Notes: generated by a model not told the origin, from the sequence alone. Positions 1 to 9,326 are shown, counted from the stretch's first letter. The stretch: DNA of 64,000 nt from Cyanobacteria bacterium OH_PDB_230 (GCA_023421795.1 JAEZSO010000002.1:992001-1056000); one strand, 5' to 3'. Made by a program: numbers and translations.

Positions 1-615
1 TATTCCAACTTTGCAATTTGGAATTTCTTCGATAACTTTTTGGGTAATTTTAAATATTTCAGTATTAGTGCACCCTCCGTTGGTGTCACATAATATTATT
101 CTTGTTGCGCCGGCATCATGAGCCGCTTTTATGGCTGTAATTGCGTAGCTCTCGTTATTTTTGAATCCGTCGAAAAAGTGCTCAGCGTCAAAAAATACTT
201 CTCTGCCTTGAGATATCAAATATTTAATGCTATCAGAAATCATGTTTAGATTTTCTTCAAGAGTTGTAGATAAAGCGTGTTCAACGTGAAAATCCCATGT
301 TTTTCCGAAGATGGTTATTATTTCAGTATGTGCTTCAAGAAGCATTTGTAATATTTTGTCTTCTTCAGGTTTAGTATTGGGTTTTCTGGTGCAGCCGAAC
401 GCTGTAATTTTCGCATTTTTGAGCTTTGTATTTTTTAATTCATTAAAGACTTCTATATCTTTAGGGTTAGCTCCCGGCCAGCCTGCTTCAATATAGTTTA
501 CCCCCAACTCATCTAAAAGTTTTATTATCTTCAACTTATCTGAAGGAGAAAAATTAATGCCTTCAGATTGAGCTCCATCTCGTAATGTCGTATCGTAAAG
601 TTCTATTTTGCGCAA
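1..615 (-). CDS. cimA: Citramalate synthase, N-terminal part (cut by window edge)
   Basis: Reverse-strand reading gives an HMGL-like (pyruvate carboxylase-type TIM barrel) acyltransferase of the citramalate/isopropylmalate/homocitrate synthase group. It opens LRKIELYDTTLRDGAQSEG, the DTTLRDG signature that holds the metal-binding Asp, and continues EAGWPGANPKD, which is typical of the CimA branch (2-isopropylmalate synthases usually read GFP in this place). A later stretch FFDAEHFFDG and ILCDTNGG also fit. CimA condenses acetyl-CoA and pyruvate to (R)-citramalate for isoleucine synthesis. I chose the TTG start at 615 because it directly precedes the conserved N-terminus and has an AGGATT ribosome site 8 bases upstream; no in-frame ATG exists. 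About 205 residues are visible and the C-terminus lies outside the window. Substrate choice between citramalate and homocitrate is inference. Confidence 0.82.
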   Translation of the reverse strand, partial: MRKIELYDTTLRDGAQSEGINFSPSDKLKIIKLLDELGVNYIEAGWPGANPKDIEVFNELKNTKLKNAKITAFGCTRKPNTKPEEDKILQMLLEAHTEIITIFGKTWDFHVEHALSTTLEENLNMISDSIKYLISQGREVFFDAEHFFDGFKNNESYAITAIKAAHDAGATRIILCDTNGGCTNTEIFKITQKVIEEIPNCKVGI

Positions 616-735
616 TTTGATAATCCTATAATGTATTTTTCTATAAGTTATTGTATACAAATCGGATTCTATTGTCTACGTGTCTTTTTGGACGTTATTC
701 GTTTAAATAGTTCCTTATATCAGAGATTCCAGAGC

Positions 736-1104
736 CTACTTTTCTCCTTTTATAAAGTCATTAATGTTTTTCTTTAATTGAGAAAGTTTCAGGTTCATTT
801 GGTTTTTTAGATTTTCTGATCTTATTTTGTCAGCTATTATGTCGAATTCAAGGTCATGTAATCGGTTATATCTAATGGGCGTCGGGTTAAACTCTTTGAA
901 GGAGCTTTGATTGCTTCCCATATTTATTTGGTAAGGTCTTGGTGTTATTCTCATTCTCATTCTTAATGTCCTAATCTCTAGTGGTAGTAATTTTTTAGTT
1001 TCGTCAGGATAAATATTATAATCAAAAATATTATTTAAATATATTAACCAATAGCCGAATATGGAGAATAACGGTTTTGGTTTCTTGAAAACCTTATCCA
1101 ACAA
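736..1104 (-). CDS. Hypothetical protein, 122 aa
   Basis: I do not recognise this gene. The predicted protein has a short hydrophobic-aromatic N-terminal part (GYWLIYLNNIFDYNIYP), a basic middle (RTLRMRMRITPRP) and an amphipathic lysine-rich C-terminal helix likely to form a coiled coil. The only start in frame is TTG at 1104, with no clear Shine-Dalgarno; the frame stays open upstream into the ade promoter region, so the true start, or a decayed longer gene, is uncertain. It is divergent from ade and lies in the gap behind cimA. It could be a real small gene or a chance reading frame. Confidence 0.4.
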   Translation of the reverse strand: MLDKVFKKPKPLFSIFGYWLIYLNNIFDYNIYPDETKKLLPLEIRTLRMRMRITPRPYQINMGSNQSSFKEFNPTPIRYNRLHDLEFDIIADKIRSENLKNQMNLKLSQLKKNINDFIKGEK

Positions 1105-1217
1105 GGGATAGTCTGTATTTACAAAAATTAATATCCTTAATTCGGAAAATATTATATTTTGAATTTTTCTTATGATAATATATTTAGTTAATAGTTTTTA
1201 AAAAGTAAAGGTGATAT

Positions 1218-2945
1218 ATGCAAATTGAAGAAGTGATTAAGGTTGCAAAAGGCGATGTAAAAGCTGATCTTGTTATAAAAAATGCAAACATAATAAATGT
1301 GTTCTCTGAAGAGATTCACAAAGCTGATATTGCTATTGTTGGCGATGTTATTGCAGGAGTTGGATTTGGCTATGAAGGTGAAAAAGAAATAGATGTTCAA
1401 GGCGCTTATATTTCTCCGGGTTTTATAGATGGCCATGTCCATATTGAAAGTTCAATGCTTATGCCTTCTGAGTTCGCTAAAGCCGTTGTTCCGGCAGGTA
1501 CAACCACTTTAATAATTGATCCGCATGAGATATCAAACGTTCTTGGGCTTCACGGTATAAGTTTTATGAAAGAAGCTGTAAAAGATTTACCTATAGATGT
1601 CTACACAATGTTGCCGTCTTGCGTTCCTGCAACAAGCTATGAAAGTTCAGGTTTTGAATTAAGCGCATACGACTTATCTCTATTGATTGACAGCCCTTGG
1701 GTTTTAGGGATTGCCGAAATGATGAATTTCCCAGGAGTCTTGAACAGAGACAAAGAAGTTATGGCCAAGTTAAAGCTGGCCCTTGATAAAAATAAACGTA
1801 TAGATGGACACGCACCTTTCCTTACAGGAAAAGACTTATGTGCATATATCGCATCAGGAATAACTTCTGATCATGAATGTACAACCCCAGAAGAAGCTAT
1901 AGAAAAGCTGAGACAAGGAATGTATATAATGGTCAGAGAAGGTTCTGCGGCTAAGGATTTAGAAGCACTTATTCCTGTATTAAAAGAGAAAAATACAAGA
2001 AAATGCATGTTCGTTACTGATGACAGGCATCCTACTGATTTGTTGGAACATATCAATTACATGGTAAGAAAAAGCGTTGCCTCTGGAATAGACCCTATCA
2101 AAGTTATTCAAATGGCTAGCATAAATACGGCCGAGTACTTTAAAATCCAGAATTTAGGCGCCATCGCTCCAGGTTATAAGGCTGATATGTTAGTGTTTGA
2201 CAACCTTGTTGATTTTAAACCCAAAATGGTATTTAAATCAGGGAATATAGTGGCAAAAAATGGTGAATTGATTGATTCTAAAGAAAAGCCGCAACTTCCT
2301 CTAATAAGAGGTTCTGTGAACGTAAAATGGATAGAATATGAAGATTTTAAAATCAAAGCAGGGGCTGAAACTGTAAGAAGCATAGAGATTATTCCAAATC
2401 AGCTTTTAACTAAGTCATCATTGAGCCTTATTAATGTGGTGGATGGATATGCAGAGCCGAACTTGGATGATGATGTTCTAAAAATCGTTGTTATCGAAAG
2501 ACATAGAGCTAGTGGAAACATCGGAAAAGGTTTTGTGAAAGGCTTTGGGCTCAAGTCTGGCGCAATAGCTTCAACAGTAGCTCACGATTCTCATAATATG
2601 ATTATTATCGGAACAAATGATGAAGACATGTACAAGGCTGCCGTAGAACTTGTAAAATCTCAAGGTGGAAAAGTCATTGTGGATAAAGGTGTCGTCCTTT
2701 CAAAATTACCTTTGCCAATAGCAGGCCTTATGTCTAATGAAAAATTCGAGTTTGTAATAGATAAATGCAAGGAGCTAAAAGAGGCGGCAAAAACTATAGG
2801 CTGCAAGCTCTTAGATCCTTTTATGACTATGTCATTCCTTTCTCTGTCTGTTATTCCGGAACTTAAAATAACCGATAAAGGCGTAGTTGATGTTATGAAG
2901 TCAGAGTTCGTGGATATTTTTAAAACGGATACTTATTTGGCATAA
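1218..2945 (+). CDS. ade: Adenine deaminase
   Basis: This 575-residue protein belongs to the amidohydrolase superfamily adenine deaminases (AdeC/Ade, normally 570-600 aa), which convert adenine to hypoxanthine in purine salvage in the cytoplasm. Visible motifs: the metal-binding GHVHIESS early on, AGTTTLIIDPHEISNV, the GHAPFL segment around residue 200, SDHECTTPEEA, and the late VAHDSHNMI segment of the C-terminal domain. The ATG at 1218 has an AAAGGTG site 7-8 bases upstream and matches the family N-terminus. The gene stands alone and shares a bidirectional terminator with the converging MATE gene. Identification is secure from the ordered motifs. Confidence 0.95.
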   Translation: MQIEEVIKVAKGDVKADLVIKNANIINVFSEEIHKADIAIVGDVIAGVGFGYEGEKEIDVQGAYISPGFIDGHVHIESSMLMPSEFAKAVVPAGTTTLIIDPHEISNVLGLHGISFMKEAVKDLPIDVYTMLPSCVPATSYESSGFELSAYDLSLLIDSPWVLGIAEMMNFPGVLNRDKEVMAKLKLALDKNKRIDGHAPFLTGKDLCAYIASGITSDHECTTPEEAIEKLRQGMYIMVREGSAAKDLEALIPVLKEKNTRKCMFVTDDRHPTDLLEHINYMVRKSVASGIDPIKVIQMASINTAEYFKIQNLGAIAPGYKADMLVFDNLVDFKPKMVFKSGNIVAKNGELIDSKEKPQLPLIRGSVNVKWIEYEDFKIKAGAETVRSIEIIPNQLLTKSSLSLINVVDGYAEPNLDDDVLKIVVIERHRASGNIGKGFVKGFGLKSGAIASTVAHDSHNMIIIGTNDEDMYKAAVELVKSQGGKVIVDKGVVLSKLPLPIAGLMSNEKFEFVIDKCKELKEAAKTIGCKLLDPFMTMSFLSLSVIPELKITDKGVVDVMKSEFVDIFKTDTYLA

Positions 2946-2946
2946 T

Positions 2947-2975
2947 AAAAAGAGACAAATTCTTTGTCTCTTTTT
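2947..2975. terminator. Bidirectional intrinsic terminator between ade and MATE gene
   Basis: A perfect 13-bp stem (AAAAAGAGACAAA pairing with TTTGTCTCTTTTT) with a 3-base loop. A-tracts and T-tracts on either side let it work on both strands. It starts just after the ade stop codon and touches the stop codon of the converging MATE gene. Confidence 0.9.
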
Positions 2976-4308
2976 ACTGGTATTCTAGTTTTAATTCTTT
3001 TAATTTTCTTACAATAATTGCTCCTTGAGCTATTCCTATTGCAAAGAGGGAGATTGCAAGCCCTATCCAGAAACCTTTTAGAAGATAATGATATTTGTAT
3101 GCAAGGATAAAACCTAAAGGCAGCCCCAGCAACCAATAACCTGTTAAAATACTTATCGTAACTATTTTTGTAAGTTTTAATCCTTTTAAAATACCGCTTG
3201 CAGATACTTGGAAACCGTCTGCTACTTGGAAAATCGCTGCTATATACATTATCGGAACTCCGATGTATAAAATCTGCGGGTTGGTTGAAAATATGCTGAT
3301 TATTTCTTTTGGGAAAATCATCAATATCAATGAGCAAAGCAGCATAAATGCTGAACCCATTACAAGACCTGCTATAGAATATAATTTGATTTCTCTGTAA
3401 TTTTTAGCTCCGTTATAATATCCTACTTTGATTGCGATGGCATTAGAAACAGCAAGCGGAACCATAAAAGTAGCTGAAGATATTGTCATTATTATATTAT
3501 GAGTCGCCGCAAGCAATCCTGAGGTTCTGCCGATAGAGAAAGTTATTATGTTAAAGGCCAAAAACTCTAGCATAAGTGCTATTCCTATAGGATAGCCTAT
3601 TTTCATAAGCTGTTTCAAATAATCGTAATGAATAAGTTCTTTGAATTTAACAAGCCTTGCGCAATATATCAAAAGCGTAATTCCCATAAGCGTCCGCGTC
3701 ATTAAAGTTGCTATAGCCAAACCTTTTGTACCCAAAGAAGGAATCGGGCCCCATCCGAAGACAAGTATAAAATCCAAAACAAGGTGAATCAAAACAGCCA
3801 ACACAAGCACAGTATTGGGGAAATTGACGATTTCATGAGCTTGCAAAAATTCTTTAATAGCTTGAAACAGATATATTCCGAAGAAAGAAAAAGAACAAAT
3901 AAATATGTATTCTTTTATCAATGGCACAAGAGTCGGTTCAAATCCCACTTTGTCAATAAATGGAATGGTTGAAAGAGTTATGCAGCAAAATATCGAAGCT
4001 AAAACCAATGAGAAAAAGAGGCTTGCATCAAAGAATTTTTTTGTGAATTTTCGGCTGCCTCTATAATTTGATAAAACAATCGAAATACCTGCAAGAAAAC
4101 CTATTCCGATTATAAAAATAGAAAATATTATTGAGTTGGCGATACTTACAGCCGCAAGGGTGTTTATATTATATTTTGCTCCAACAAATACATCCGTTGC
4201 GCCGATGAGGATTTGACCCAGGTTACCTATAATCAAAGGTATTGATAGTGTCAGCAGTTCTTTACAGTGTTTTTTGTATAGCGTAAATGGTTTTTGAATT
4301 GTACTCAT
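2974..4308 (-). CDS. MATE family efflux transporter
   Basis: 444 residues, the usual MATE length, with about twelve hydrophobic segments spread evenly over the protein. The N-terminus (LTLSIPLIIGNLGQILIGATDVFVGAKY) has the typical MatE pattern of a first helix followed by a DxxxVG-like turn. The two-fold repeat expected for MATE proteins is visible in the second half (LMKIGYPIGIALMLEFLAF). It would export cationic drugs or metabolites across the inner membrane using a Na+ or H+ gradient; the substrate cannot be told from sequence. Starts with ATG at 4308. It converges on ade and is separated by 46 bases from the radical SAM operon in the same direction, so read-through is possible. Confidence 0.88.
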   Translation of the reverse strand: MSTIQKPFTLYKKHCKELLTLSIPLIIGNLGQILIGATDVFVGAKYNINTLAAVSIANSIIFSIFIIGIGFLAGISIVLSNYRGSRKFTKKFFDASLFFSLVLASIFCCITLSTIPFIDKVGFEPTLVPLIKEYIFICSFSFFGIYLFQAIKEFLQAHEIVNFPNTVLVLAVLIHLVLDFILVFGWGPIPSLGTKGLAIATLMTRTLMGITLLIYCARLVKFKELIHYDYLKQLMKIGYPIGIALMLEFLAFNIITFSIGRTSGLLAATHNIIMTISSATFMVPLAVSNAIAIKVGYYNGAKNYREIKLYSIAGLVMGSAFMLLCSLILMIFPKEIISIFSTNPQILYIGVPIMYIAAIFQVADGFQVSASGILKGLKLTKIVTISILTGYWLLGLPLGFILAYKYHYLLKGFWIGLAISLFAIGIAQGAIIVRKLKELKLEYQ

Positions 4309-4354
4309 TAGACTATTCTATAATAAAATAAGATTATGGAGTAAATAAAATTAT

Positions 4355-5371
4355 TTAAGATTTATAAGGGTTTGGGCAAAAATCTCTTTTCGGGAACTGC
4401 TCGGGATTTTCCTCTAAATGTCTTGCACTGTTATAAAGTTCAATTCTTAAATTTAACTCTTTAGCTCTTTTATTAATATATTTTATTTGTTCAAGTATGT
4501 GAGTAGGCATAGAGCTGCTTTCTCTTTGAAGCTTAAACCATTCATGCTCTATATCAAGTATTATTCCTCTTACACCCGCTTTGGCGCTCAGGCTAAGCCA
4601 TCTTTCGATTTCTTCTAAGGAGTCATTGTACTCGGGGAAAATAATAAATTTTGTAAGGACATTGCTTTGGTTTGTGTCTCGTTGGGCTTTTGCATATTTT
4701 TTTGTATTTTCATACACTTTGTTGAAACTGTCCTGGTTTTTTATATTTTTGTAAGTTTCAGCAGTCCCTGCATCCATAGAAATAACTATGTCTATTTTGT
4801 TTTCACTTACTCCTCTTGCTACCGCCGGAGAAAACTTTATGCCTGAAGTATGTATTCTCATTTTTATTCCTTCAGCATTATCAAGCAAGAAGTGTATCAA
4901 TTCTTCAAATTCTTCTAATATAGTGGGTTCCCCGCCGGCAAAGGTTATTTCTCCGCCTGGTCTGAAAAGATTTTTATCAAAGATATCTTTTACTATAGGA
5001 AGAACATTATAGTGAGGTAAGTTATTGAAAAATTGTTTTTGATGATCAGTAAAACAATATTTGCAGTTGCAGTTGCAATGTGTCCAATGATTGAAGTGGA
5101 TGAAGCTAAAGTATCTTTCTTTATCGTTCCAATCCTTGCGCTCAAGGTTAAAGCATCCTTCGCATCTCGGGTCGATGTTTCCTTTTTTGTTTACATCAAT
5201 AAACTTTTGCTTTAATTTGAAAAAATTGTCCCAATCGATAGGCTGTCCGCTGTATCCGGTTTGGATAAACAAATTCCCGTTTCCTACATGGCATCTTAAA
5301 CAGCACATTTCTATGTGTGCCGGTTCAAAGTTTAGTCCATGTTGTATCCAATTACAGCTTGTATATTCCAC
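4355..5371 (-). CDS. Radical SAM protein, paralogue 3 of a three-gene operon
   Basis: 338 residues. The radical SAM cluster motif CxxxCxxC is present within CNCNCKYCFTD near residue 105, followed by a glycine-rich ITFAGGEPTILEEFEE (the GGE SAM-binding motif). An N-terminal cysteine group (CCLRCHVGNG and later CEGC) resembles the auxiliary Fe-S cluster of twitch/SPASM enzymes, but placed before the barrel. Enzymes of this type usually modify peptides, proteins or sugars; no substrate can be assigned. It is the last gene of three similar genes (4355-7466) with a 17-base gap to the previous one. Its N-terminus lacks the short amphipathic leader present in the other two. Confidence 0.8.
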   Translation of the reverse strand: MEYTSCNWIQHGLNFEPAHIEMCCLRCHVGNGNLFIQTGYSGQPIDWDNFFKLKQKFIDVNKKGNIDPRCEGCFNLERKDWNDKERYFSFIHFNHWTHCNCNCKYCFTDHQKQFFNNLPHYNVLPIVKDIFDKNLFRPGGEITFAGGEPTILEEFEELIHFLLDNAEGIKMRIHTSGIKFSPAVARGVSENKIDIVISMDAGTAETYKNIKNQDSFNKVYENTKKYAKAQRDTNQSNVLTKFIIFPEYNDSLEEIERWLSLSAKAGVRGIILDIEHEWFKLQRESSSMPTHILEQIKYINKRAKELNLRIELYNSARHLEENPEQFPKRDFCPNPYKS

Positions 5372-5388
5372 TTTTGTATTTTTTCCTT

Positions 5389-6441
5389 TTAAGTAATATT
5401 TGTAGTTTCCTTAGCTTTTCTTTCGTTCATAAGGTGTTCGGCTCTTTCGTAGAGCCCATATTCTAGTCCCATTTCGATTGCTTTGGCTTTTGTGAAATCA
5501 AATAGTTTGTATATATATCTTGGCACATTTTCTCTGGAACCGTAAAACCATTTTGCTTCTATTTCCTGAATAACAGAATTTATTCCAACGCTTTTACACT
5601 TTTCTAGCCACAATTCAATTTCTCTTTCCTGATCATTTAGCCCTGGAACAACAATATATTTTGTTTTTACCAGGTCTGGACGAGCTTGATGGCTTGCATA
5701 GTTTCTTAAATTTTCCCAGACCGTATCATAGGTGTCTACTTGTTTGATTCTTCGGTGCATTTCTTTTGAACCTGAGTCTACTGAAACAACAAGGTCTAAT
5801 GCGCCTTTTTTTAACCCCGCCTCTACGGCCGGGCTGTAGTCCATACAGGCTGAATGAATCCTTATGTTGCTTATCCCGAAATTTAAAAGAATTGTCAGTG
5901 ATTCTTCAAATTCCTCAAGCAGGGTAACTTCCCCTCCTCCAAAACTTACATGGCCACCTGGTCTTAATATATTCCTTTTTATCATATCTTTTAAGATTGG
6001 CAGGAAGTTATATGTTTCTTTAGAATTATATCCTTCTTTGTCTTTTGCTGTGTGGCAATAAGAACAATTGCAGTTGCATTTTGTCCAATAATCAAGGTTT
6101 ATGAAGTTTATAAAATCTTCTTTATCGTCCCATTCTCCTTCTTGAAGAAACACGCAGCCTTCGCATTTAGGGTAAACTTTTCCTTTTTTATGGAGCTCTC
6201 TTATTTCTCTTTTTTTCTTAAAAAATTCATTCCAGTTTACGGGTTCACCTTTGTAATTGCTTTTTATTATAGTGTCACCGCCGCCTGTTCCACTGTATAA
6301 ACAGCATATTTTGTAGGAATCTATATCAAAATTTATTCCTTGATTAAGCCAAATGCAGCTTTTATATCTGGCTTTGTTATTGTTTATGGCTTTTCCCTTC
6401 TGTTTAGGGGAGAAAAAATTTAAAATAGATGCTAGATTCAA
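5389..6441 (-). CDS. Radical SAM protein, paralogue 2 of a three-gene operon
   Basis: 350 residues. Same architecture as its neighbours: a short N-terminal amphipathic helix (MNLASILNFFSPKQKGK), an N-terminal cysteine group (CIWLNQGINF then ICCLYSG), CEGC, then the radical SAM motif in CNCNCSYCHTA and VSFGGGEVTLLEEFEE. Between the cysteine group and the barrel lies a conserved WDDKEDFINF segment shared by all three. Its start codon overlaps the stop of the upstream paralogue (6438-6441), so the two are probably translationally coupled. The CCLYSG segment differs from the CCxxCHxG form of the other two (one cysteine and the histidine are missing), so its auxiliary cluster may differ. Confidence 0.8.
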   Translation of the reverse strand: MNLASILNFFSPKQKGKAINNNKARYKSCIWLNQGINFDIDSYKICCLYSGTGGGDTIIKSNYKGEPVNWNEFFKKKREIRELHKKGKVYPKCEGCVFLQEGEWDDKEDFINFINLDYWTKCNCNCSYCHTAKDKEGYNSKETYNFLPILKDMIKRNILRPGGHVSFGGGEVTLLEEFEESLTILLNFGISNIRIHSACMDYSPAVEAGLKKGALDLVVSVDSGSKEMHRRIKQVDTYDTVWENLRNYASHQARPDLVKTKYIVVPGLNDQEREIELWLEKCKSVGINSVIQEIEAKWFYGSRENVPRYIYKLFDFTKAKAIEMGLEYGLYERAEHLMNERKAKETTNIT

Positions 6442-7466
6442 CTTATTACTTCCTTTTTGTGCGTTTTCATATGTGATGCCCTGTCATAGAGTTCACAATT
6501 TATCATTTCGAGTTCTTTTGCTCTGCTTATTCCATATTCTAATAAATCGTATAGATGTTGAGGGATCTCATCCTTGTATTGTCCGTACCATCCGCCTTCA
6601 ATATCTAGAACTATCCATCTTACACCGGCTTCAACAGTCATCTGAAGCCATTTTTCAAGTTCTTCAACTGTGTCGTTTACTCCCGGAATGATTATGTATT
6701 TTGTTCTAGCGAGACCCTTATTTGCCGTTTGAGATTTTGCATAATATCGTATATTTTCCCAGACTTTATCAAAACAAGGAACTCTTTTGATTTTTTCGTA
6801 TGTTTCTTTTGTTCCTGAATCCACTGAAATAACAACATTCAACTTCCCTTCGCTAATCCCTCTGGCAATTGCAGGTGAAAATTTAATGCCTGACGAGTGA
6901 ACTCTTATGTTGTCCATGCCATAATCAAGAAGCAATTGAACCATAGGGTCAAATTCTTCTAATATAGCCGGTTCACCGCCTCCAAAACCTATTTCCCCAC
7001 CTGGTCTCAAGTAGCCTCCTTCAGCAAGCTCTTTTATTTGTGAGAACATAGTATAATTTTCTCTGGTATTAAAGTGATCGTTTTGACCTTCTGTAAAACA
7101 GTACATACACTTACAGTTGCATTGTGTCCAGTGGTTAAAGACCATATAGTCTATGTAATCTTCATCGTCCCACTCTCTTTCTTTTAAGAAAATGCAGCCT
7201 TTACATCTTTCAAGCGTTATGCCTGCTTTATTGAGCTCTCTCATTTTTCTTTTTTCTTTAAAGAATTTTTTCCAGTCGATTCTTTCGCCTTTGTATTTGT
7301 CAATTAGGATTTGTCTTCCTTCACCCTCATGGCAGTTAAAACAGCACAATTTTATATCAGAATAATCTACGTTAAAACCGTGTTGAATGTATTCACAGCT
7401 TAAATACTTTTGGTTTTTGGATTTTTCTTTTGGTGCAAAAAACTGTTTTATTTTTTCTATTATCAT
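6438..7466 (-). CDS. Radical SAM protein, first gene of a three-gene operon
   Basis: 342 residues. N-terminal amphipathic stretch (MIIEKIKQFFAPKEKSK), cysteine group CEYIQHGFNV / CCFNCHEGEG, CKGC, then CNCKCMYCFTEGQ with the CxxxCxxC motif and EIGFGGGEPAILEEFD. It heads a tight operon of three paralogues (gaps of -4 and +17 bases), which suggests recent tandem duplication with functional divergence or a stepwise pathway. Upstream lies a candidate promoter and hairpin leader (see 7459-7517), then the terminator of the EF-hand/CHAP gene. Resembles twitch-domain radical SAM proteins; substrate unknown. The neighbouring EF-hand/CHAP proteins or an unseen peptide are possible targets, by inference only. 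Confidence 0.8.
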   Translation of the reverse strand: MIIEKIKQFFAPKEKSKNQKYLSCEYIQHGFNVDYSDIKLCCFNCHEGEGRQILIDKYKGERIDWKKFFKEKRKMRELNKAGITLERCKGCIFLKEREWDDEDYIDYMVFNHWTQCNCKCMYCFTEGQNDHFNTRENYTMFSQIKELAEGGYLRPGGEIGFGGGEPAILEEFDPMVQLLLDYGMDNIRVHSSGIKFSPAIARGISEGKLNVVISVDSGTKETYEKIKRVPCFDKVWENIRYYAKSQTANKGLARTKYIIIPGVNDTVEELEKWLQMTVEAGVRWIVLDIEGGWYGQYKDEIPQHLYDLLEYGISRAKELEMINCELYDRASHMKTHKKEVIS

Positions 7467-7517
7467 TTTGAATATCCGTTTAATAATGGAGATTACACCA
7501 TTATGATAATATTAAAT
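7459..7517 (-). promoter_or_regulatory. Hairpin leader of the radical SAM operon (copy A)
   Basis: On the reverse strand a 7-bp stem ATAATGG/CCATTAT (7483-7504, 8-base loop) sits just before the start codon of the first radical SAM gene. The element has the same ends and exactly the same 59-base length as copy B at 9413-9471. A plausible promoter lies upstream on this strand: TTGTCT, 17 bases, then TATCAT. Could be an attenuator, an RNA-binding-protein site or an operator. Confidence 0.45.
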
Positions 7518-7582
7518 CTGATAATAGACAAGGATTTAATGAATTATGGAGGTATGTATTTATATAAATAGTTATTAGGCTA

Positions 7583-7610
7583 TAAAACAAAAGGCACTCT
7601 ATAAGCGCCT
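7583..7610 (-). terminator. Terminator of the first EF-hand/CHAP gene
   Basis: Reverse-strand stem AGGCGC/GTGCCT (one G-T pair) with a 7-base loop, followed by TTTTGTTTT. It lies 37 bases after the stop of the 547-aa CHAP gene and insulates the radical SAM operon from it. Confidence 0.65.
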
Positions 7611-7646
7611 ATGTTTTCAACATAAATTTAACTATTATCTTTTATA

Positions 7647-9290
7647 TTAATTTGAATTTTCTATCCAATCTGGGAGTTGTATGTAGCCGTCAATGTTAGC
7701 TTCACTGAATTTTTTACCTGATTTCGCAACTTTGTTTGATGCGACTGAGTCGCCCCAATTTCCTTCAATAGTTTGAATTGTGCCGTCTTCATTAATTGCT
7801 GCGACGTAAGCTACGTGAGAGATGTCAAGATTTGAATCTTTCCAAACTATAACATCACCTGGTTTTGGCTGATAGCTGCCATCATTCTTTTGATAGAAAC
7901 CTGCATCCGTTGCCTGTGATCTAAGTTTTGAAACTGATGAAGAACCAAATCCGTCAGGTAAATTGCGGCCTGTTCTTTCGCAGTATTCTCTTGCTATACT
8001 GGAGACAAAATCCGCGCACCATGCTCTGCTGTTTCCACCGGAGAAGTATTGATTTCCCTCAGCATCTGTATCAATACCCATGCCAAAATAGCTCATGCCA
8101 AGTTCAGCAAGGCCTTCGCCGGTTGCATTTGATTGCATTTTTCCTTTTACTTCGCCAATCTTCTGCGCTAATTGAGAAGCTTCAGTTCTTTTTGCTTGAA
8201 TTTTTTGATCTATTGCTGCTACGTCAGTTGCTTTGGTCGATTCAGTTTGTTGTATTTCAGCTTTTGCATCACTTATTTTTCGTTGCAAATCTGGATCTGC
8301 CGCCATAATTTTTTCTTGAAGCGCAGCGAGCTGTGTTTCTATTTCATTTTTCTTTTGTTCTAATTCTGTTTTTTCTGTTTCGAGTTTTGCCTTTTCTGTT
8401 TCAAGGGCTGTTTTTTCGGACTTTTTGCTTTCTATTTGTGATGAAATTTCAGATTTTCTCGTTTTGTTTTTTTCATTTAACGCATCATCGTCAGTATCTG
8501 TTGCAATATTGTCGAACTCTGCCTGTAAAGAAGTTATATCATCTCCAAGTGAAGCTATTTTTGATGTGCAATTTTCTATTGCTGTTTCTTTTTCTTGAAT
8601 TGCCGTGATATTTTGGTTTTTATCTGCGGTGAGATTTTTGTGTTGATCTTTTAAATCAGCTGAAACCTTTTCGCTATTTTGAACGGCATAATCTATATCT
8701 TTGTTGAGTTTTTGTATTTTTTGGTCTGCCACACTTATTATTTCTTGTTTTTCAGCTTCTAGTTCTGGAAGATCGGCCTCTTTTATTGTTTTAGCCTGTT
8801 GATTAGTTGTTGGAGCAACAGAAGATGAACGTCCACCAACTTTATTAGAATAGTAGTCATTTCCGCTAGGTAAAACTGATAAAACTGTATCTTCTATTGT
8901 TTCAGAATTTATCTTCAAAGCCTCAAGTGCTTTCAGAAGAACAGAACATAAAAGTTTTCTTAATTCGCCGCTGGAAAAACTGCTAGCGTTACCGTCAACT
9001 CCTGAACCTGATTCAACTTCTTCCTTTTGAAGAACACCATCTTTATTTGTATCAAGTTGGTCAAACATATTACTTGCACCGACAACATTGATATTGTTAA
9101 AGAAAATTGATTCGCCGGCTGTTGTGCTTTGCATTTTTTGTTCAACTAAAGTAGCGAATTGTGACTTGTTCAATCCGATGAAGATACTTGCGGAAGAAGT
9201 TGATGCATCAGATTTATTTATTGAATCTAATGCTTTTGTAATGTCAGTTGCGGAATTAAGTTTTGGTAATTCGTAATTCTCAAAAGGCAT
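7647..9290 (-). CDS. EF-hand / coiled-coil / CHAP-domain protein, 547 aa
   Basis: Three parts are visible. Residues ~75-95 hold a canonical EF-hand loop (DQLDTNKDGVLQKEE). Residues ~165-385 are a long Gln/Glu/Lys-rich coiled coil. The last ~150 residues are a CHAP amidase domain with the catalytic cysteine in AWCADFVSS, histidine in ISHVAYVAA and a third polar residue in TIEGNWGD. CHAP enzymes cut peptidoglycan peptides. No signal peptide or membrane segment is seen, which is odd for a cell-wall enzyme. Closely related in design to the 693-aa protein encoded next upstream, so the pair probably arose by duplication. Transcribed alone: terminator after it and promoter word ATACTTTATATA before it. 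ATG at 9290 follows an AGGAAG site. Confidence 0.85.
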   Translation of the reverse strand: MPFENYELPKLNSATDITKALDSINKSDASTSSASIFIGLNKSQFATLVEQKMQSTTAGESIFFNNINVVGASNMFDQLDTNKDGVLQKEEVESGSGVDGNASSFSSGELRKLLCSVLLKALEALKINSETIEDTVLSVLPSGNDYYSNKVGGRSSSVAPTTNQQAKTIKEADLPELEAEKQEIISVADQKIQKLNKDIDYAVQNSEKVSADLKDQHKNLTADKNQNITAIQEKETAIENCTSKIASLGDDITSLQAEFDNIATDTDDDALNEKNKTRKSEISSQIESKKSEKTALETEKAKLETEKTELEQKKNEIETQLAALQEKIMAADPDLQRKISDAKAEIQQTESTKATDVAAIDQKIQAKRTEASQLAQKIGEVKGKMQSNATGEGLAELGMSYFGMGIDTDAEGNQYFSGGNSRAWCADFVSSIAREYCERTGRNLPDGFGSSSVSKLRSQATDAGFYQKNDGSYQPKPGDVIVWKDSNLDISHVAYVAAINEDGTIQTIEGNWGDSVASNKVAKSGKKFSEANIDGYIQLPDWIENSN

Positions 9291-9314
9291 ATTTTCTTCC
9301 TAATTGTACCTATT

Positions 9315-9326
9315 TATATAAAGTAT
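9315..9326 (-). promoter_or_regulatory. Shared promoter word, copy 1 (547-aa CHAP gene)
   Basis: Reverse strand reads ATACTTTATATA, ending 24 bases before the ATG. The identical 12-mer precedes the other two EF-hand transcription units at 26 and 29 bases. Likely a -10 region or activator site. Confidence 0.55.
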
